DNA of 64,000 bases from Lineus longissimus (Eukaryota > Nemertea > Pilidiophora > Heteronemertea > Lineidae): the NCBI RefSeq assembly GCF_910592395.1, contig NC_088314.1:14818001-14882000 (forward strand), read 5' to 3'. How positions within the stretch are numbered: the stretch's first letter is position 1; every line of letters starts with the position of its first letter. Under the pieces are notes generated by a model, which did no database searches, had not been told where the DNA came from, and saw only the letters and a list, made by a program, of their open reading frames with translations. This document shows positions 32,432 through 44,335 of this stretch, piece after piece. The translations under genes were made by a program, and so were the position numbers.

Positions 32432-35400
32432 ATGCCAGATATTTCTTTTGCCAGCCTAAATTGTCGTGGTCTTTCAAGTTTTTCCAAACAGCGTTTGATT
32501 TCTAATTTTCTACTTCAATATGATCTTGATTTTATATTTTTACAGGAAACTAATGTAGGTTCCCTTTCAGTAGCAAAAAAATATCGAAGAGTATTTTTGT
32601 GCGAAAGCATTTTGGTCTTTTTCTTCCCACAAAAGCACAGGTTCCGCTATTTTTATATTTTCTTCTGACATTACCACTAGGAATTTTCATTATGATTTAG
32701 ACGGTTGTATTATTTTTGTTGATGTAGACGTCAGAGGGTTAAAGCTCCGTCTTGTAAATTTGTATGCTCCTTCAAATGAGGCCGAACGTAGGACATTTTT
32801 CACTTCACTATATACTTGTTTCAATACAAGCCGTAAGCTCATTTTTGGCGGCGACTTTAATTGTGTTATGTCCACCAAATTGGATAAGGTAGGGACGAAC
32901 CCCGCCCGAAGCTTAGTTGGTTCGGACGAATTATTTTCTTTGTGTCGGGATTTTTCTGTGTTAGACGTATTTAGAACTCTTTATCCAAACTCAGTGTCCA
33001 CAACGTGGCATTCAAAAGCCGTACACTGTAGGTTGGATCGTTTTTATATTACTAAGGAATTAATGAGCAGCGTCTCAAAATTCCTGGTATGCCCGACGCC
33101 ATCAAGTATTTCTGATCACGACCTTATTATTATGAAAATCGTTCCGAGTAATACTATTCACCTCGGGCGAAGTTATTGGAAGTGCAATAACTCTATTATT
33201 TTTGACCACAATTTTGTTAAAAGTTTTTACAATTTTTGGTCAAGGAAAATGACCGGGTTTATTTTGACATTAAATAGCTGGGATATTTTAAAGACAGATA
33301 TTAAACATTTTATCATACAATTTTCAAGGCGTAAAGCTAATATTTCCAAAACCGTTATTAATTCTTTAAGGAGGCAGTACTCTTTGTTACAAAAAACCTC
33401 GTTATCTTCTTCTAGTCCTCAAGACTATAGTGATCAAATAAATGTTATTAGGGAACAGATCTCTGTTTTAAATAATAAGGAGCTTTTTGGTGTTTTTATT
33501 CATTCCAAATGTGATTTTTTAAAAGATTCGGAGAAACCCTCCAAATATCATTTTATCAAAGAAAAAAGGCGTAGTGAAAAAAAGGTCATTGACAAACTGG
33601 TTGTTGAAGGTGAAGTTTTTACGGACACAGAGTCCATTTCTAATGCTTTTAGGTCTTTTTATTCTAAATTATTTTTTGATGAGGGTATTGACGCTGACCT
33701 CATGAATGATTTTCTTTCTAACCTTCCTCAGCTCTCGTCTTCTGACGCGGAGCTGTGTGATGGACCTATTCTTTTAGAGGAAATTTTATCTGCACTGAAG
33801 GGCATGCAGAATAATAAATCGCCCGGTTCTGATGGTTTAGGTAAGGAGTTTTATTTAAGGTTCTTTGACCTAGTAGGTCCATTGTTAGTTTCACTTTATC
33901 GTCTTATTTTTGATGAGGGCGTGTTGTCTGAGTCCCAGCGGCTCTCTTATATATCTTTGTTGTGTAAGGATCCTAACAATTCAGAGGATATCAAAAATTG
34001 GAGGCCTATATCTCTTTTGAATATTGATTACAAAATTTTGTCCAAGGTTTTAACTACTCGTTTAGGCAATGTTATGCCATCTATTGTTCATATTGGTCAG
34101 ACGTCCGGGATCAAAGGACGATCTATCACAGATAATTTACATTTACTACGTAACATTTTTGATTTTGTCAGCCAAAAAGATATTCCCTGTGCTTGGATTA
34201 ATTTGGATTTTTTAAAGGCATTCGATAGGTGTTCACATCAATTTCTTTTTGAAGCAATCACCCGTTATGGTTTTAATGATTCTTTTACGAAATGGATTTG
34301 TATTCTTTATAATAATGTTTGTTCTTCTGTTATCGTTAACAATCATATTTCTAAATCTTTTCCATATTCACGAGGGGTACGACAAGGCTGTAGTATTTCT
34401 CCTTTATTATTTGTTTTGTGTTTAGAGCCGATGGCTATTAAAATACGTAAGGAAGAGGCCATTAAAGGATTGTCCCTCCCAGGCCGGCCAGGAGCAGTAA
34501 AAAATATTATGTTTGCCGATGACGTCACTGGTGTTGTTACCAGTGACCGAGGCATGGCCTCTTTCATGAATATTGTTAAACTTTTTTGCTTTGCTACTGG
34601 GTTTTCTCTCAATCTTATTAAGTCCAAAGGGTTTTATCTTGGGAAGTGGAAGTGGCGGAGCGACCACCCCTTTGGCATTTCTTGGCCGGACAGAGTAAAA
34701 TTGTTGGGTTGTCTTTTTGGGTATACAGTTTCACACGATGATATTTGGGGTCCCATTTTTAATAAGTTCGTCAAGGTTCTTAATTTTTCTAAATTGTCGA
34801 GTATTACTTTAAAACAAAAATCTATGATTATTAATACGTTTGCTTGTTCGAAAATATGGTATACTGGTAGTGTGTATTTCATGCCTAAATATTATATTGA
34901 TAAATTCCAAAGTGCCATTTTTAAGTTTCTCTGGCCTCGTGGCCATTTTGAGCCTTTGGCTCGGTCCACTCAATTCCTTCCCTTTTTATCCGGCGGTCTC
35001 GCCATTGTAAACATAGCATTAAAATGATCTGCCTTATCAATAAACCACATGTGTACTTATATTGTTAATTTTGATGCCGCTTGGCACCCTTTCACCAATT
35101 ACTGGTGCGCTTTGCACTTTCAGAAATATAATAAGAATTTATGGTCAAACTCTTCTCCTCATAATTCCCTTTAATCACCTTTTTATCAAAAAGCCATTAA
35201 AAACTTTGTTCACTTAAAATCTACTTTTCCAAAATTTGATCACACTAAAGCCTCTGTTAAAACTATATATTCCTTGCTACTCGGCACAATTACAAAGCCC
35301 CCACGATGTATTACTTTGTTTCCAACTATTAATTTTAAAAATGTATTTGTAAACCTGCACGATCAGTTTATTGACCCCGCTTCACGGGACGTTTCGTACA

Positions 35401-35894
35401 GACTGATCGTGCAGGTATTGCCCGTTAATAATCAAATATTTCAATGGTCTCGTGGCCAATATGGGCTTAGGCCTTGCTCTTTTCATTGTGGTTTCGGTCA
35501 CGAGACATACCAACATTTATTTTATTATTGTACTCTTGTCAAACCATTAAAGTCTTTGCTAAGTGATTTTTTCTCTCTTTTTGATCTGAAATTAAAATTT
35601 GAACACATATACCTATTAAATATCTATGTTAAAGATCCTTTCGTAAAATCTCTTTTATTATATCTATGTACAGAGTACACGCGTACCATCTGGATACAGC
35701 GTAATTTAAAAAAGTTTGAGAAGAAGACCATCTCTTCCAACTCTCTCATTTTATATTTTGTATCTCGTATAAATAACCGTATTCGTTGTGATTATCACAG
35801 ATTTAATATTTCTAAGTTTAAAAAGTATTGGTGTCAGTATCCCGTCTTCTGCTCTGTAGAAGAAGGGGTACTGGAGCTTAAATTGTCTATATAA
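32432..35894 (+). pseudogene. Tx1 LINE ORF2, copy B (endonuclease-RT)
   Basis: ATG 32432 starts the APE endonuclease (ISFASLNCRGLSSF, LQETN). A shift in a run of seven A near 32580 breaks the frame. From about 32700 the frame is open to 35027. It includes GGDFNCV, SDHDLI, the RT blocks NNKSPGSDGLGKEF, NWRPISLLNIDYKI, GVRQGCSISPLLF and FADDV (about 34513). A stop at 35025 and shifts separate the C-terminal part, with its CSFHCGFGHETYQHLFYYC cysteine-histidine segment, which ends at 35894. It is better preserved than copy A. Confidence 0.88.
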
Positions 35895-36720
35895 TCATGT
35901 AAACGATTGTTTTCTGTTGATCAACCGTCATATAAACTCATTTGCCTTTTCTTATTCTGACTCGTCAAATCATTTAACAAAATTTTAAACAGCCGTCAAT
36001 CCTAAGTACTATCATTCTTATTAAATTTCATTGGCAGTGACGTGATCGGCTTTGTCCACCGATCACGTCACGTGACTCCTTTGAATCAGTTCTTCATCTT
36101 TAAATTAATCAATGCTATTGTAAAATTCAAGAAGGCTTTTATCATGCCTATTTTTAAATTGTATAAACATTGACAGCTTTAGTCTTCTTTCCTTCGGTTG
36201 ATCTAGATAAACAATTGTATATTATTATTTCGTATGTTCAATTTATGATGCTGTAATCTTTCAAGTTATTGTCAACCCTTTTCTATAGGCGCGCGTGCGG
36301 GCCGGTCATCGACCGTGTCGGCACGCGTGCCTCGTTGTTCCATTTTACAACATTAATAAATTTCCAATTCTCGTTGTAAAAGGCGTGAGTCTGCGGTCTA
36401 TTACCGTGCAGGCTCACGCCAAGTAGTATTTCATTTTACTACACTTTTCAATTAACCATGTTTGCAGCAACATCTCATCATGTAAATATAATTTTAACCC
36501 GTTCTATTCCAGTCGTTTCCCTTTTTACAGGAAAGTCTAACTAACACTTTCCTTTTTGAACACAGTGTCGCTACTAATACACTGTTTTAAATCATCACCC
36601 CCTTTAAATCCTAGTTGTAAATTAAATCTATCTATGTAATCCCCGTTAAAAAATTCAGCCTTCAGTCACTAGTATCTCTGTATGTAATATATATATATAA
36701 TCAATATGTGCAATAAATTT
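35895..36720 (+). other. Tx1 LINE copy B 3' UTR with hairpin series
   Basis: Stem-loops at 36040-36068, 36288-36331, 36382-36420, 36530-36552 and 36562-36585 correspond one to one with those in copy A. The third has the best stem (GGCGTGAG with CTCACGCC, then CTGC with GCAG, then GGT with ACC). Confidence 0.75.
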
Positions 36721-36738
36721 TACTTATCAAAAAAAAAA

Positions 36739-36837
36739 CTGATTTTGGACCTCGGCGAGATGTCAGGGGCTTGCTCCGCTCTCGCCACGGGTTGGCCTGG
36801 TATTGCAGTACCTCCAGGATCGGCCCATAATAAACAA
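36739..36837 (+). ncRNA. RNU2: U2 snRNA gene B, 3' fragment (shortened)
   Basis: It resumes at about U2 nucleotide 95 (CTGATTTTGGACC), missing the roughly 60 nucleotides present in gene A. The downstream stems, the 3' box and the G-rich spacer up to about 36929 match gene A. Confidence 0.85.
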
Positions 36838-36928
36838 ACCAACAATAGACCTTTCCCCAAATGCCCTTCCCCATTGTTAACTTCCCTTTCCCATGCCTTA
36901 CCGAGCTTGGGAGGGGGAGGGAGGGGGA

Positions 36929-37490
36929 GTACAAGTACAAGATGGACATGAAAGAGTCATTGCATATGGGTCGAGGTCACTCTCCAAAACTGAACAGAAT
37001 TATTGCACAACCCGGAGGGAGTTGTTAGCGCTGGTAACCTACGTCAAACACTGATGCCACCATCATGCACCTTTGAAGTGGATCATGAAGTTTAAGGAAC
37101 CTGAGGGACAGTTGGCCAGATGGTTAAACGTTTTAGGGACATACACATTTGAGATAGTATATCGCGCAGGGAAGGCACACTCTAATGCAGACGCATTATC
37201 CAGAGTTCCATGTAATCAATCCGACAAGCTAGGATATCCCAAACAGGACCCAAGTTTGGAGAGTGAGACTGCAGAACTGAACATAAATGTGATCAGAGTA
37301 GATGACAAAAAGAAAACAAATAAATTAATCAAGACAAAACCTACTTGTGCAATCACTAGGCAGTCTGACAGTCAGAACAAGACAGAACCAAAGGCTAGAG
37401 AAAGCAAGCCTACTATGAGTTCAGCCGAAAATGATGAGGACACAAACTGCAATTAGGTCCCAATAAACTTAGCGGCCGCACAAAGAGATG
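36929..37490 (+). pseudogene. pol: Ty3/gypsy RNase H C-terminal fragment
   Basis: The reading includes VIAYGSRSLSKTEQNYCTT, LLALVTYVKH, then APLKWIMKF and YRAGKAHSNADALSRVP, all late RNase H motifs of Ty3/gypsy pol, followed by a linker. A stop and a small deletion lie at about 37051. It abuts the U2 G-rich spacer without a target duplication. It lies on the same strand as gypsy element 1 and could be its 3' part, but that is not provable here. Confidence 0.75.
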
Positions 37491-37504
37491 ACGAGCAAGC
37501 TGTA

Positions 37505-39765
37505 CGATGACAACTTAGTCTACAGTGCAAACCCGGGTCTACCCACGCGCTTCTCTCAAAATACTGTCAATCCGGACCCCCCCCATTTGTCATCGACTTC
37601 GTCATCGGCACCCACCACACCTTCCTGAGGATTTCAGACTTTAAAGTCCTTGATCCTATTACCAGTGATCACTGCCCAATTCTTGCAACTATCGCCACCA
37701 CGGACTTTATTCCAATCCCAGACTATAAACCTAAACCTTGTTTCGCCGATGCCAACTGGTCGGAATATCGTAATAAAATCGATCAAAAGATCCAAGAGCT
37801 CCCAGTCGTAAATAAGGATCGTACTTCCATTGACCGAGCTATCGCCACACTAACAGATATTATACAAGCCGTGGATATACGCCATGTTCCCCGTACAACA
37901 CACAGGGAAAATCCTCCGTTTCCGCCATGCATCGTCAACCTGATTAAGGAAAAATGCCGTATCACCAGATCATTCTACAACAAACCAACTCCGATTAAAA
38001 AATCACGAATTGAACCGACAAATCAAGAAAGACATTGCCACTTACCGTGAGGACACACTCACAAACAAATGGAATAACATCTCGCCCAAAACCCCGGAAA
38101 CATTCTGGCCCTCGGTTCGAAAAATAATGAAATCAGGACAATCACACGCCGCCCAGCCTCTATCTTACAACAACAAGGTGTACAAAACCCCGGACAAACA
38201 GACGTCATGTTTCTTTGAACTATATAAAGAAATTCACAGTGTTCCCGTGGTAAGGCCTGGTTCGGATACCATTTATCACGCAGTAGATGATTTCACTAAC
38301 ACTCTTAATACGCGTATCCATACGACAATTACGGAATTCAGCACCAATGTTACGCCTGAGGATATCAAGACCAGTATCAAACATACACGCAACACAGCCC
38401 CCGGTGCTGACGATCTGTACTACTCGCATATAAAGAATCTGCCGATAAACGCATTACGATATCTATCGAACATTTATGAAACCTGTCTGGACATTCAATA
38501 CTTTCTCAACCCCTGGAAAAAGGGAACCACGATCCTTCTCCCGAAACCGAACAAAGACCACTCGAGCCTAAAAAATTACCGACCAATAACATTGTTACCG
38601 GCCCTTGGGAAAACCTTCGAACGGATTATCAACACCCGCCTACGCAACTACCTAGAAGAGTCCAACAAACTCAACGAACACCAGTCTGGCTACCGCAAAG
38701 GCCGCAGTACAGCCGATGCAATCATCCGACTCATGCAGCAAACCTCTCGCCACGTCAACCAGAACAACGTAGTCCTCGCGGCTTTCCATGATGTTGAAAA
38801 AGCATTTGATAAAGTATGGCATGACGGCCTGCTCTACAAACTTCGGACTCACACGAAACTATCCCTCGGGACCATACGCCTAATCAAAAGCTTTCTCACA
38901 ACCCGCTCCACTCAATACAAAGTTGGCCAATCGAAAAGTGATCCGCTAGTGCTCCTTGCAGGTACGCCACAGGGCAGCGTCCTATCACCAACACTCTTTC
39001 TACTATGGGTGAACGACCTCCCCTCCCCTCCGGGCCCTGCTCATCAGAACGGTCAAGAACAGAACGCTGACAATCTGTCTGCCTGGTCCGCTCATCGCCA
39101 GCACTACATAGCGCAAGAGAAACTACAACTGCAGAATGACGAAATCGCCGACTGGAGCAACGTCTGGCGCACGACCTACAACGCAGAAAAGACCCAATTC
39201 ATCACCTTCTCTAAGAAAAAACTTTTCCACTCAGTGCATGTTACCGTCCAAAACCAACGCATAAATCCAGCGAAGACTGTCAAAAACCTTGGTGTTACGA
39301 TGGACAGCAAACTCAGTATGTCAGCTCATTTCAAACAAATATACGACAGAGTACGTAAACGCGTGTGCCTACTTATAGCAATTGCGGGCAACTACGACCA
39401 CCCCCGAGCTCCCCAGTGTCACGATTGGAATATACAATTCTCTGATACGTCCAATTATGGAATACGCACCTACCGCTATGATCGTGATGAGTAACCATCA
39501 CTTCGACCGCCTTGAATCCTTACATATGAAGGCATACAAAATCGCCTATGGCATCCCACTCACAATGAACTGCTCATTTATCAAGGATAAACTTTCAATA
39601 GAAACTCTGAAGTACCGCATACACAAACTCGGAATGAACTATATGTCAAGTGATAAACGCGCCACAGACATTAAGACAATGGCAAACGCGGTTCAGACTA
39701 AGATGCCGCTACATCGCAACAACCCGCTGCACAACACACCAATTGGCAGACTTTTTAGACTATAA
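37505..39765 (+). pseudogene. Jockey-like LINE, 5' truncated (endonuclease end and RT)
   Basis: It starts inside the endonuclease (VIDFVIGT, SDHCPIL near 37670) and runs into RT: NYRPITLLPALGKTFERI near 38575, HQSGYRKGRSTADAI, KAFDKVWHDGLLYKL and GTPQGSVLSPTLF near 38970. The catalytic YxDD region is replaced by a frame-preserving variant around NADNLSAW (39070), suggesting damage. Shifts near 39400 precede the C-terminal part (39382-39765). It appears to have landed in the gypsy fragment just upstream. Confidence 0.8.
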
Positions 39766-40617
39766 ACACTATGGACTAATTACCGGTATATGAGGCTAAC
39801 TTAGTCTCAGGTGGCAAACTATAGTTACAGGACCTGGACCCAAACCGGATCCTGCAAGCATACTACATTGCATTAACATGCCATGAATATATCTACCATC
39901 CTACTTCATATCGTGTAATCTAATCGCATACAACTCAATTGTAAATTGTTTCTGGCTACTCAACGCAACTAATTACAATTGTCCACCATCAGTAATACAC
40001 TGCTCTCAGCGGTCAATACTTGGGTAGTTCCCCCAAGAAAACATTATCCTTTGTTACCGGCCTGTATATTTATTACTTTAACATCAGTCTTGGTCAGGTG
40101 GTATTAACGTTGGCTTTTTCTAAGGCTCTATTATGCGCCAGCTGTATGGTGGGGGCCACATTAACCCTTTTAACATAAAGTGTAGGTATGTGACAATCCT
40201 CGCATTCACCGGCGGCCATTTTCTCTGATCACTGCTGCTGGCTATTTTTAGACGATGCACAGAGGGCTCCCTCAAAAAGCCTGGCTGTGATTGGTTCGCT
40301 TGGGGTATGTCCCTGGGAAATACCCCATTTCGAATTTTTCGCATTCGTCAACTTTTTCACGAAGATCCAAGACGGTGAAAAATTTTGTCAACTTTGAACC
40401 GATAGTACTCACTTATATGATAAATGACACATATATAAGGTAAGTGGCGACGTAAAACTATATTTTAACTAATAACTGATGAGGCTTCAGAGGAATGTGA
40501 TGATCAAGAATGACTTAATTCGCTCCGGCGTAACCCATGGTCGGCACGGTCGAGGCCTGATACAGTAATGGCGGACGTAAAATCAATGAAAATAGGCTAC
40601 AAATTTTTGCCGATTAG
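39766..40617. other. No gene seen
   Basis: This is probably the LINE 3' region and then unique sequence. No ORF, RNA gene or repeat could be supported. Confidence 0.5.
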
Positions 40618-42113
40618 CCCTATAACACCTGGAGGCGCCCTATGCCGCCCGCCCCTAGAGGCGCCCTATGACGCCCTGAAATGCCACATTCAAATTTCGC
40701 TCGCTGTAAACTTTAGGCTGACGAAACTTCGTCAATGCGCCGCCTAGCAATGATCTATGATACTAATGCTTGAAAATACCCGGATGTGTCAAGGTAGTTG
40801 CTGTGGAAGTTTTAGGAGAAATTAGCGATTAATTTTTTTTGTTTACAAAGTGAAATTTAAAGACCCGGAAATGATCGTTAGACATATGAATCGATCGAAT
40901 GGCTGCCTTATTTGATTCTGATTCGGACTCTGGCTCAGACTTTGGTGGACTTGATCATTTTGACGTGATCCAAGCGGGCAGAGGTGTGCAAAATTTTCAG
41001 GCTTGGCAGAACATTGACGATAGTGATATTGACTTCAGTAGTGGTAGTGATGACGACTTCGGTACTTCTGATTCGGATTCCGATGGTGACAACAGGCAAA
41101 AGACCAGGCCCAGACCACAGCCTGTTGCAGCAGCAGCTGCACCAAACATTCAATGGCAAGAAAATACGAGATTTGAACCAAATAAAAATTAATTTAGTGG
41201 TCCCCAGCCTGGCCCAACTAACGTTCTACCTGATGATGCCCAACCATTAGATTTTTTCTACCAGTTGATGCCGCATGAGTTTTTTGTTTATTTGGCAGAG
41301 CAAACTAATTTGTATGCCAGACAGATGCAACAAGAGGCTGGGCCAGATAAATACTTGACTCTAACTTCACCTGAGGAGCTCAAAGCTTTCTTGGGGGTAC
41401 ATGTGATAATGGCGATAGACAGTAAACCTGAAATTGGTTGCTACTGGTCCGAGAACAAATTCATTGGAAATCAAGGCATAAAGGAAACCATGACTAAGAA
41501 TCGGTTTGAGAAACTCCTACAGTACATGCATATTTCAGACAATACAAAGCAACCAGCCCGTGGCACCCCTGACTATGATCCCTTATACAAAGTGCGCCCT
41601 ATTATTGAGCAAGTCAAGCTGAGTTCACGGGAGAATTTCAATCCCTTCTGTGAACTCAGCATCGACGAGATGATGATTAGTTTCAAAGGCTGTGTATTCT
41701 TCCGCCAATACATGCCAGCGAAGCCAACCAAATGGGGGGTCAAAGTCTGGGCTATCGCAGACCCAATAACAGGATATACATTTGATTTCAATGTATACAC
41801 AGGGAAGGGCCAAACTGGGTAAGACAAAGCCCACGGTTTGGGTTACAACGTTATCATGGATCTTTCCCGCCCTTATCTAAAGAGAAATCATGAACTCTTC
41901 TTCGACAACTTCTTCTCTTCTTCGGACCTTATGGTAGATCTCGTCCAAAAGGACACATATTCAACAGCAACTACGCGGCCAAATCGGAAACAGTTTCCAG
42001 AACAGCTGAAAATGCCTAAGGGGAAAAAAAAGCGGGCAGCGGGAGAGAAGAAATGTGTACAGGTTCTAGGTGAATAAGCATGGCTGGCTGGAATGGCCCT
42101 AGGTGTTATAGGG
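40618..42113 (+). mobile_element. piggyBac transposon, internally deleted
   Basis: The left end CCCTATAACACCTGG and the right end CTAGGTGTTATAGGG are near-perfect inverted repeats with the CCC...GGG termini of piggyBac. They are flanked by TTAG (40614-40617) and TTAA (42114-42117), that is, a TTAA duplication with one change. The element is 1,496 bp, shorter than typical autonomous piggyBacs (over 2 kb), because the transposase lacks its C-terminus. Confidence 0.88.
40899..42077 (+). pseudogene. piggyBac transposase, C-terminally truncated
   Basis: ATG 40899 opens an acidic, aspartate-serine-rich N-terminus. The frame is constant, with two nonsense codons (41190 and 41820). The DDE_Tnp_1_7 core shows LSIDEMMISFKG (first catalytic D, about 41659) and FFDNFFSS (second D, about 41905). 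The third catalytic D and the C-terminal cysteine finger are missing; the ORF ends 36 bp before the terminal repeat after a basic KGKKKRAAGEKK stretch. It cannot be active, but the ends could be mobilised in trans. Confidence 0.88.
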
Positions 42114-42117
42114 TTAA

Positions 42118-43771
42118 AGTGTTCCATTTGCTTTCTAAAGTAATAATAGCACCTCAGATATGTTTTTTGATATCCTAATATTCTATAAATGTGTTTCACT
42201 TGGATGATTTTGTGATCATTTGGCAGATGTTAGCGGATTTATGAACAACATTTTTGTCCATGTCTTGCATTTCTAATGAGTGTCTGATCACATGACCCGA
42301 ATGCTAGCGTGTGATTGACTGATGATGGTTGTTTTGTAAACAAATGCCATGTGCTTTTTGCATGTGGGTCCAACTCACCTACTTTCCTAGCATTATTTGA
42401 CAGTTTTCTGACAATAGATTTATAGATTTCACTATTTATATATTTTCCACAGCTGTTTTAGCTAAGCCTAAACATGACATCGAAATAAACCATTCTGCCT
42501 ACTAGCCTGCTGCCCAACGATTGGTCCATGCGAAAAGCCTGTTAACCGCTATGTAAACATTGTCGCCAATACACATCTCACACATTATCGCAATACCCAT
42601 TCAGCCAAAGGGTTAATGCATTGGCATCGTTCAAACATCAGCGCGCTTCTGTACACGTGCTCGAATTAGATACGACGGTTTTCATTGGCTTATAAGTTGT
42701 GTCACCTGACCATTCACCCGGCTTGAAAATTTCATGAAATTTGGACCAAAATTAACGAAACAGTGGCGATTTCCATGCTTTTTATCGATTTTTCGACAAG
42801 TTACAGATTTCGGAATTCTTCAAGACTAGATAGCCAGGTAGGCATAATATCATATATCATAAATACCCCGGCTGTTTTGCATAACTCATTTCAGTTTCGT
42901 ACAGAATCGTGCGTTTATTCTGAAATTTCTCAAACTTTGATCTGCTCAAATTCAAAATGGCCGACTTGCAGACGGAGATTGAGATGGGGTGCCAAGTTCA
43001 TCGTACAACATCGAATTCCCTTGATCGTTATTTAGCAAAACGAGTTACTTCCAGTATTCATTTAAATCTTTACTTTTAAAATATATATCTATTTTATGTT
43101 AGTTTGCTGTATATTCATGCAGAAAATGCATTTGAAAAACAAATGTCTAAAAATAGTTGAGTTTTGAAGTTCGATGGTCGGGTCTATTTTGGTGAAAGGG
43201 GTACAGCATGGGTAATAGTACAATAATAAGTCATGATCGTGCTTATGAACAAGCCATGAGTTAGCATATACCATAGTTTATGTTGAAAATATCTTTACAG
43301 ATGTAATTGATATATATAGCCTTAAGAATTCGCCAAATATAGAAAAGTTCTTGGTATATTATCCACCTGTTAGCAAAATGAACTCGCCCATTGACCCACA
43401 TTCCAGTTTGTTGTGGTATTTTTGTACAGGGTGATGCCAAAACAGTGCCTTTTGTTGACTGGTAAACATTCCTTTAGTTACTAAAATGCCTTTTTCTTTA
43501 ATTTCAGCTGGTTGCATGGTGTGTACTGCAGATAACTTCTCGACTTAATCGGGCTAATGTGATGCTTTAGTTGATTCGAGAGGCTACATGTATATAGGCC
43601 CAGTACGTCGACATCATTGATCCGGCGGTGAACAAGATAAGACAAGAGGTAAGTTAAGCGATGTTTCCCTTCATCTATGTATTCACAAACAGATGATTGA
43701 AATCATTATACTGTATTCCCGTAGGCTTTGTATGCATGTATTCTATTCTAATAAATTACTCTTTATTTCAG
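42118..43771. other. No supported gene; possible first exon at 42957
   Basis: This is mostly AT-rich non-coding sequence. An ATG at 42957 in good context opens MADLQTEIEMG and could be a short first exon, and a CAG acceptor lies at about 43507. No coding homology was recognised. Confidence 0.35.
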
Positions 43772-44035
43772 GTTCAGCCTCCAAGATGTGTCACCAGAAA
43801 TGCATACAAGAGGACATATGCCTGTGTCAGGGATTCTGAACTTCAGATAAAGTTGTTGTATTCCAATCATGCCCTTCGCACTACTGCGAATCTAGGCAAT
43901 TTTAAGAAGAGCGAGAGAACTTGCAAGAAAGTCTTGGAAACTGGCAAGGAATGTCCTGGTCGTCTAAAAAAGTGTCCTGCTGACAACAATGAAAGGATGT
44001 GTCAGAGCTGCTTCAAGCATTTGTTCACCAAGTAA
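43772..44035 (+). CDS. Unassigned terminal exon, cysteine-rich
   Basis: After a TTTATTTCAG acceptor the frame encodes 87 residues ending at a stop at 44033-44035. It is basic with spaced cysteines, including CKKVLETGKECPGRLKKC and CQSCF at the C-terminus. This could be a small zinc-binding module. It is not the missing piggyBac C-terminus, since it lies 1.6 kb beyond the transposon end. I do not recognise the family. Upstream exons may lie in 42.9-43.6 kb. Confidence 0.4.
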   Translation, partial: VQPPRCVTRNAYKRTYACVRDSELQIKLLYSNHALRTTANLGNFKKSERTCKKVLETGKECPGRLKKCPADNNERMCQSCFKHLFTK

Positions 44036-44335
44036 ACTCCCCTTGCTTTAATTAGGAGTACTGCGCATGATTTTCGACTCTGATTGACTCTGGCTGGCAC
44101 ATACATACTTTGTGTATTGTTCATTACCCTTTTGTTTGATTATTTACTGTAGATTTAGTTTCGAGTCTAATCTTGAACTGTGATTTTAATAAATTGAGCT
44201 TACAGTTCCACAATTTGACAACAATATTCGTGTATACTTTTAGTAAGAAGAATTGTTCATTTGTCTGTTGAAACTTCTATAGCAAGGAATATGAAGATGT
44301 GAACTTTGTATTATTATTTTTTGAATGTATGAGAA

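Larger units (their letters stand above)
31091..36738 (+). mobile_element. Tx1-clade LINE copy B inserted in U2 gene B
   Basis: Full-length by comparison with copy A: the same 5' CAATAGTGTCGGTTGC, ORF1, ORF2, a hairpin-rich 3' UTR and a short A-tract ending at 36738. Its U2 insertion point on the 5' side is nucleotide 28. The copies are clearly diverged in coding sequence, while the flanking U2 blocks are almost identical. Confidence 0.87.

Noticed and set aside
36929-37490. Treating the gypsy RNase H fragment as the proven 3' half of gypsy element 1
   Set aside because: Same strand and superfamily, but 30 kb apart with most of RT missing and no target duplication at the junction; only a possibility.
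43772-44035. C-terminal cysteine finger of the piggyBac transposase
   Set aside because: The transposon's right inverted repeat and TTAA are at 42099-42117, so this exon is outside the element.
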